7,788 nucleotides of DNA from Hyphomonas sp. (GTDB lineage: Bacteria; Pseudomonadota; Alphaproteobacteria; Caulobacterales; Hyphomonadaceae), in assembly GCA_003486945.1 (NCBI GenBank), contig DNFL01000018.1, positions 2,592 to 10,379 on the forward strand. Reading direction: 5' to 3'. The notes below the pieces were generated by a model. It did no database searches and had not been told where the DNA came from. It saw only the letters and a program-made list of their open reading frames with translations. Numbering within the stretch: the first letter of the stretch is position 1; the number at the start of each line of letters is the position of its first letter. Made by a program: the position numbers and the translations under genes. Below, piece after piece: positions 5,197-7,788 of this stretch.

Positions 5197-7041
5197 TCAG
5201 CCCGGCGCCAATGCAGCTTCCGTGCTACGCGCCTGTCTTTGCCACATATCAGCATATTTGCCAGCTTTTGCCAGCAGGGCGGCATGGTTACCGCGCTCGA
5301 TGATGCGGCCGGCCTCGAGGACGAGGATCTCGTCGGCGGCGATAACGGTGGACAGGCGGTGGGCAACCATCAGGGTGGTGCGCCCGGCGGAGGCTTCGTT
5401 GAGGGCTTCCTGGACGGCGGCCTCGGTGGCGCTGTCGAGGGCGCTGGTGGCTTCGTCGAGGACGAGGATGGCGGGGTCGGCGAGGACGACACGGGCGATG
5501 CCGACGCGCTGTTTCTCACCGCCGGAGAGTTTCAGGCCGCGCTCACCGACGCGGGTGTTCCAGCCGTCGGGGAGGCTTTCTATGAAGGTGAGGAGCTGGG
5601 CGCGGCGGGCGGCGTCGCGCAACTCGTCGTCGCTGGCGCCGGGGCGGGCATAGGCGATGTTGGCGCGGATCGTGTCGTTGAAGAGGACGACATCCTGCGG
5701 GACGAGGCCGAGGCTGGCGCGCAGGGAGGCCTGCGTAACGGTGCGCACGTCCTGGCCATCGATGAGGACGCGGCCGGCGCCTGTGTCGTAGAAACGGAAG
5801 AGGAGTTTGAGCAGGGTCGACTTGCCGGCGCCGGAGGTGCCGACGAAGGCGATCTTGCGGCCGGCGGGAACTTCGAACGAGATGTTCTGTACACCGACGG
5901 CGCGGCCTTCGTGGCTGAACGCGACATCGTCGAAGGTGACGCGGCCTTCGGGGCGGGCGAGCTCTCGTGCATCGGGGGCGTCCTGCACTTCGGGGACCAT
6001 AGCGATGAGGCCGTGGAGTTTTTCAAGGTCGACCGTACCCTGCTTGATCTCGCGCCAGACCATGCCGAGGATGTTGAGCGGCGCGTAGAGGGAAAGCATC
6101 ATCAGCATGACGCCGGTGAGGTCGCCGATCTGCATGCGGCCTTCGAGAAAGTTCCAGGCAGAGAGTGCCATGACGGCAAGAAGGCCCACGTTCATCACCA
6201 GCGCCTGCACGCCGTTGAGGATGTACATCGAGCGCATCGTGTCGACATAGTGCACGTTGTACTGGCTCATCGCGGTGTCGAAGCGGGCGGTTTCGCGGGT
6301 TTCGGCGGCGAAGGCCTTCACGGTTTCGGCATTGGTGAGGATGTCGACAGCCGTGCCGCGGAAATGCGTGTCGGCCTCGTTCATGCGCCGGCGCTGGCGC
6401 ACGCGCCATTCGGTGATGATCACGGTACAGACGACATAGACCGCGATGGTGGCGATGGCGATCAGCGAGAGCCGGTAGTCATACGCAAGACCGAGCGCGA
6501 TGGAGGCGAGGACGAGGCGGACGAGCGTGGGGCCGATATTGAAGGCGAGGAAGCGGATGAGGTAATCGATGGCCCCTGCCCCGCGTTCGATGATGCGGTT
6601 GAGGGCGCCGGTGCGGCGCGTCTGGTGGAAGTTCAGCGACAGGCCGAGGGCGTGGCCGAAGGCATCGACGCTGGCGACACGCTGGGCGTCTTGGCTGACC
6701 GGGGCGAACAGCCAGTCACGCAGCTGGGGCAGCGCGCCGGCGGCGAAGCGTAGGGCGAGGCCGTAAGTGAGCCAGAGGGCGGCGACCGCGAAACCGCCGC
6801 CAGTGGTGGCGGCGACCTGGTTGATGGCGTGGCCCATGACCAATGGCGAGACGACCTCGAGCAGCGCCGCGCCGAGGGTGAGCAGCACGGCGACGGCCAT
6901 GACCGGACGCCATTTCGCGAGTTCCGGCCGCGCGAGCAGCTTCAGGATGCGCGAAATGGAGGCCCAGAGGCCGCCATCAGCGCTTTCAATACGGTCAGGG
7001 TTCTCGGCGGGGGCGGCGTGCATGGCAGTCATGCCGCCCAT
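5197..7041 (-). CDS. Atm1/ABCB7-type ABC exporter, fused membrane and ATPase domains
   Basis: A 614-residue half-transporter that should work as a homodimer in the inner membrane. Six membrane helices (about 46-68, 83-105, 167-187, 190-209, 276-297, 305-327) precede a full ATPase domain: Walker A GTSGAGKST (401-409), Q-loop Gln449, signature LSGGE (505-509), Walker B ILVLDE (525-530) and H-loop His561. The membrane domain is Atm1-like: FHQTRRTGALNRIIERG (138-154), VIITEWRVRQRRRMNE (207-222) and NAETVKAF (237-244). The Asn-x-x-Gln pair Asn276/Gln279 and the Arg cluster near 213-219 correspond to glutathione-contacting residues in Atm1 structures. Known relatives export glutathione derivatives, persulfides or metal-thiol conjugates; mitochondrial ones serve cytosolic iron-sulfur and haem metabolism. 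The exact cargo is not known. ATGs at 7041, 7032 and 7023 are all possible; GGAG 4 bases before the first favours it. It lies between the DoxX-like and decarboxylase-like genes, probably in one operon. Confidence 0.93.
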   Translation of the reverse strand: MGGMTAMHAAPAENPDRIESADGGLWASISRILKLLARPELAKWRPVMAVAVLLTLGAALLEVVSPLVMGHAINQVAATTGGGFAVAALWLTYGLALRFAAGALPQLRDWLFAPVSQDAQRVASVDAFGHALGLSLNFHQTRRTGALNRIIERGAGAIDYLIRFLAFNIGPTLVRLVLASIALGLAYDYRLSLIAIATIAVYVVCTVIITEWRVRQRRRMNEADTHFRGTAVDILTNAETVKAFAAETRETARFDTAMSQYNVHYVDTMRSMYILNGVQALVMNVGLLAVMALSAWNFLEGRMQIGDLTGVMLMMLSLYAPLNILGMVWREIKQGTVDLEKLHGLIAMVPEVQDAPDARELARPEGRVTFDDVAFSHEGRAVGVQNISFEVPAGRKIAFVGTSGAGKSTLLKLLFRFYDTGAGRVLIDGQDVRTVTQASLRASLGLVPQDVVLFNDTIRANIAYARPGASDDELRDAARRAQLLTFIESLPDGWNTRVGERGLKLSGGEKQRVGIARVVLADPAILVLDEATSALDSATEAAVQEALNEASAGRTTLMVAHRLSTVIAADEILVLEAGRIIERGNHAALLAKAGKYADMWQRQARSTEAALAPG

Positions 7042-7076
7042 ATGGCTCCGTTCACGCCAAAGTGAAACCCGTTCTG

Positions 7077-7496
7077 TTAGCCTGACTGCTGCGCCGGCCT
7101 GCGGCCCAGCCAGACGACCAGCCAGGCGAGCGCAAACGATCCAAGCGCCATGATGAACAGGACCGGGCTCTTCTCCGCCCCAGGCTCACCCGACATCGGC
7201 GTGGAGATGCCGAGGAAGGTGAGATGGGCGCCGATGGCTCCGGCTATGATGGCAACGGAAAGCCACGCGCCCCAGCGGCGGCGCACGATAAGCAACAAAG
7301 CTGCGGCGAGTTCCAGCACACCGGTGAGATAGCGTCCGTAGGGTTCGAAGAAAGTCAGTGTCAGGCCGGTTCCGGCGGCGACATTCGCTTCGATGATTCC
7401 GAAGATTGGAACATCCCCGGCGAACTTCTGGACGCCCATGAACGCCATGAATGCCGCCAGCAGATAAACGGGTATTCTCAAGAGAATTGCAGGCAT
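7077..7496 (-). CDS. DoxX-like four-helix membrane protein
   Basis: A 139-residue protein with four predicted membrane helices at about 4-22, 56-72, 76-97 and 110-131. The first helix ends in FMGVQKFAG, and the second begins in RYLTGVLELAAALLLIV; the GxxKF and TGxxExxxxxLL features are typical of the DoxX and DoxX-like families. Members have been tied to thiosulfate oxidation, thiol stress or membrane integrity, but most are uncharacterised, so no reaction is claimed. A strong Shine-Dalgarno, GAGGGAGGA (minus strand, 7513-7505), lies 8 bases before the ATG. It is first in a likely operon with the Atm1-type exporter, whose start lies 35 bp downstream of this stop. That spacer holds a small inverted repeat, TTCAC/GTGAA (7051-7066), of no obvious purpose. 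It diverges from the thioredoxin-like lipoprotein gene across 136 bp in which I could not place a promoter. Confidence 0.8.
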   Translation of the reverse strand: MPAILLRIPVYLLAAFMAFMGVQKFAGDVPIFGIIEANVAAGTGLTLTFFEPYGRYLTGVLELAAALLLIVRRRWGAWLSVAIIAGAIGAHLTFLGISTPMSGEPGAEKSPVLFIMALGSFALAWLVVWLGRRPAQQSG

Positions 7497-7621
7497 TGAT
7501 TGGTTCCTCCCTCTGCAATCGCGTCCACGTGATGGGTAGGCGTGCGCGCCGCAATGGCGATCACGGAGATGTCAGAGGCGCCTTCAGGGCTTCAGGTGTA
7601 GCGGAAGATGACAAACAGAAC

Positions 7622-7627
7622 GGGAGG
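7622..7627 (+). promoter_or_regulatory. Ribosome-binding site that sets a TTG start
   Basis: GGGAGG at 7622-7627 lies 5 bases before TTG at 7633-7635. An in-frame TGA at 7609-7611 closes the frame just upstream and no in-frame ATG or GTG lies between, so this site and the lipoprotein signal that follows fix the TTG as the start. Confidence 0.75.
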
Positions 7628-7632
7628 TTTCG

Positions 7633-7788
7633 TTGACATCATTTCTGAAAAATCTGTGTGCGGCCATTCTTTTGGGAACGGCCAGCCTGACGGCCTGCGC
7701 ACAGGGGCAAGGCTCTGCAAGCGTGGCCTCTGCGCCTGTTGAAACTTCTCGCCTTGCGGCTGTCCGGGTGCATGCGGACTGGTGTCCG
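7633..7788 (+). CDS. Thioredoxin-like lipoprotein, N-terminal part (runs off right edge)
   Basis: The first 52 codons of a gene that continues past the window. From the TTG start the peptide is MTSFLKNLCAAILLG, then TASLTACAQGQG: a Lys, a hydrophobic core and an excellent lipobox LTAC with lipidated Cys21. Gln and Gly after the cysteine do not signal inner-membrane retention. A short Ser/Ala/Val linker leads into ETSRLAAVRVHADWCP at the very end. The strand followed by A-D-W-C-P is the opening of a thioredoxin-fold active site, normally W-C-x-x-C, so a thiol-disulfide role in the periplasm is likely. The second cysteine and the rest of the fold are beyond the window, so redox activity cannot be confirmed. 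Strong GGGAGG precedes the TTG. The gene diverges from the DoxX-like gene; a joint role in thiol balance with the Atm1-type exporter is only a guess. Confidence 0.78.
   Translation, partial: MTSFLKNLCAAILLGTASLTACAQGQGSASVASAPVETSRLAAVRVHADWCP

Noticed and set aside
5071..6753. A 560-codon open frame on the plus strand opposite the ABC exporter and the decarboxylase-like gene
   Set aside because: Its translation is a monotonous Gly/Ala/Glu/Asp/Val mix with no fold-like pattern. It is exactly antisense to well-conserved genes, and such long shadows are common where third codon positions are mostly G or C.
7633..7638. TTGACA as a -35 promoter box
   Set aside because: It coincides with the TTG start codon of the lipoprotein gene behind a strong ribosome-binding site, and no suitable -10 box lies 17 bases downstream.
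1..7788. Mobile elements, CRISPR arrays, tRNA genes or prophage pieces
   Set aside because: No repeat arrays, transposase-like proteins, terminal inverted repeats or cloverleaf-like sequences were seen on either strand, and gene content is housekeeping.

Overview
The window reads as ordinary chromosomal DNA from a GC-rich alphaproteobacterium, probably from or near the Hyphomonadaceae. The pointers are a DUF2842 membrane protein, a COX15-type haem A synthase, a ribosomal protein S9 with the long N-terminal extension seen in alphaproteobacteria, and an Atm1-type ABC exporter. The genus-level placement is inference. There is no sign of phage, insertion sequence, CRISPR or tRNA, and base use looks even throughout.

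Layout. At the left edge (1-159, minus) is the N-terminal end of an ABC transporter ATPase. A 203-bp divergent gap with an AT-rich palindrome separates it from a small 2H-superfamily cyclic phosphodiesterase (363-881, plus). That gene converges on the rplM-rpsI operon (1892 to 940, minus; L13 then S9), and a strong hairpin terminator lies between them. The best rplM promoter (TTGACA-17-TAAACG) lies inside the first codons of a divergent gene for a predicted lipoprotein of unknown function (1930-2901, plus). The 3' end of that gene overlaps the end of ctaA, haem A synthase (3913 to 2876, minus), by 26 bp. Divergent from ctaA is a 72-residue DUF2842 protein (3971-4189, plus).

The right half is probably one minus-strand transcription unit. 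It runs from a DoxX-like four-helix membrane protein (7496-7077), through an Atm1-type ABC half-transporter (7041-5197), to a phosphatidylserine-decarboxylase-like protein (5167-4265), with gaps of 35 and 29 bp. A TTG-started, thioredoxin-like lipoprotein (7633 onward, plus) diverges from this cluster and runs off the window.

How the genes relate. Several products concern ribosomes (L13, S9), the respiratory chain and haem (CtaA), and thiol or metal homeostasis (Atm1-type exporter, thioredoxin-like lipoprotein). This is a housekeeping neighbourhood and I see no defence or other novel multi-gene system. The most notable point is that the decarboxylase homologue lacks two of three expected catalytic residues, including the serine that forms the pyruvoyl cofactor, and carries a long acidic C-terminal tail. 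It is therefore probably not a conventional decarboxylase.
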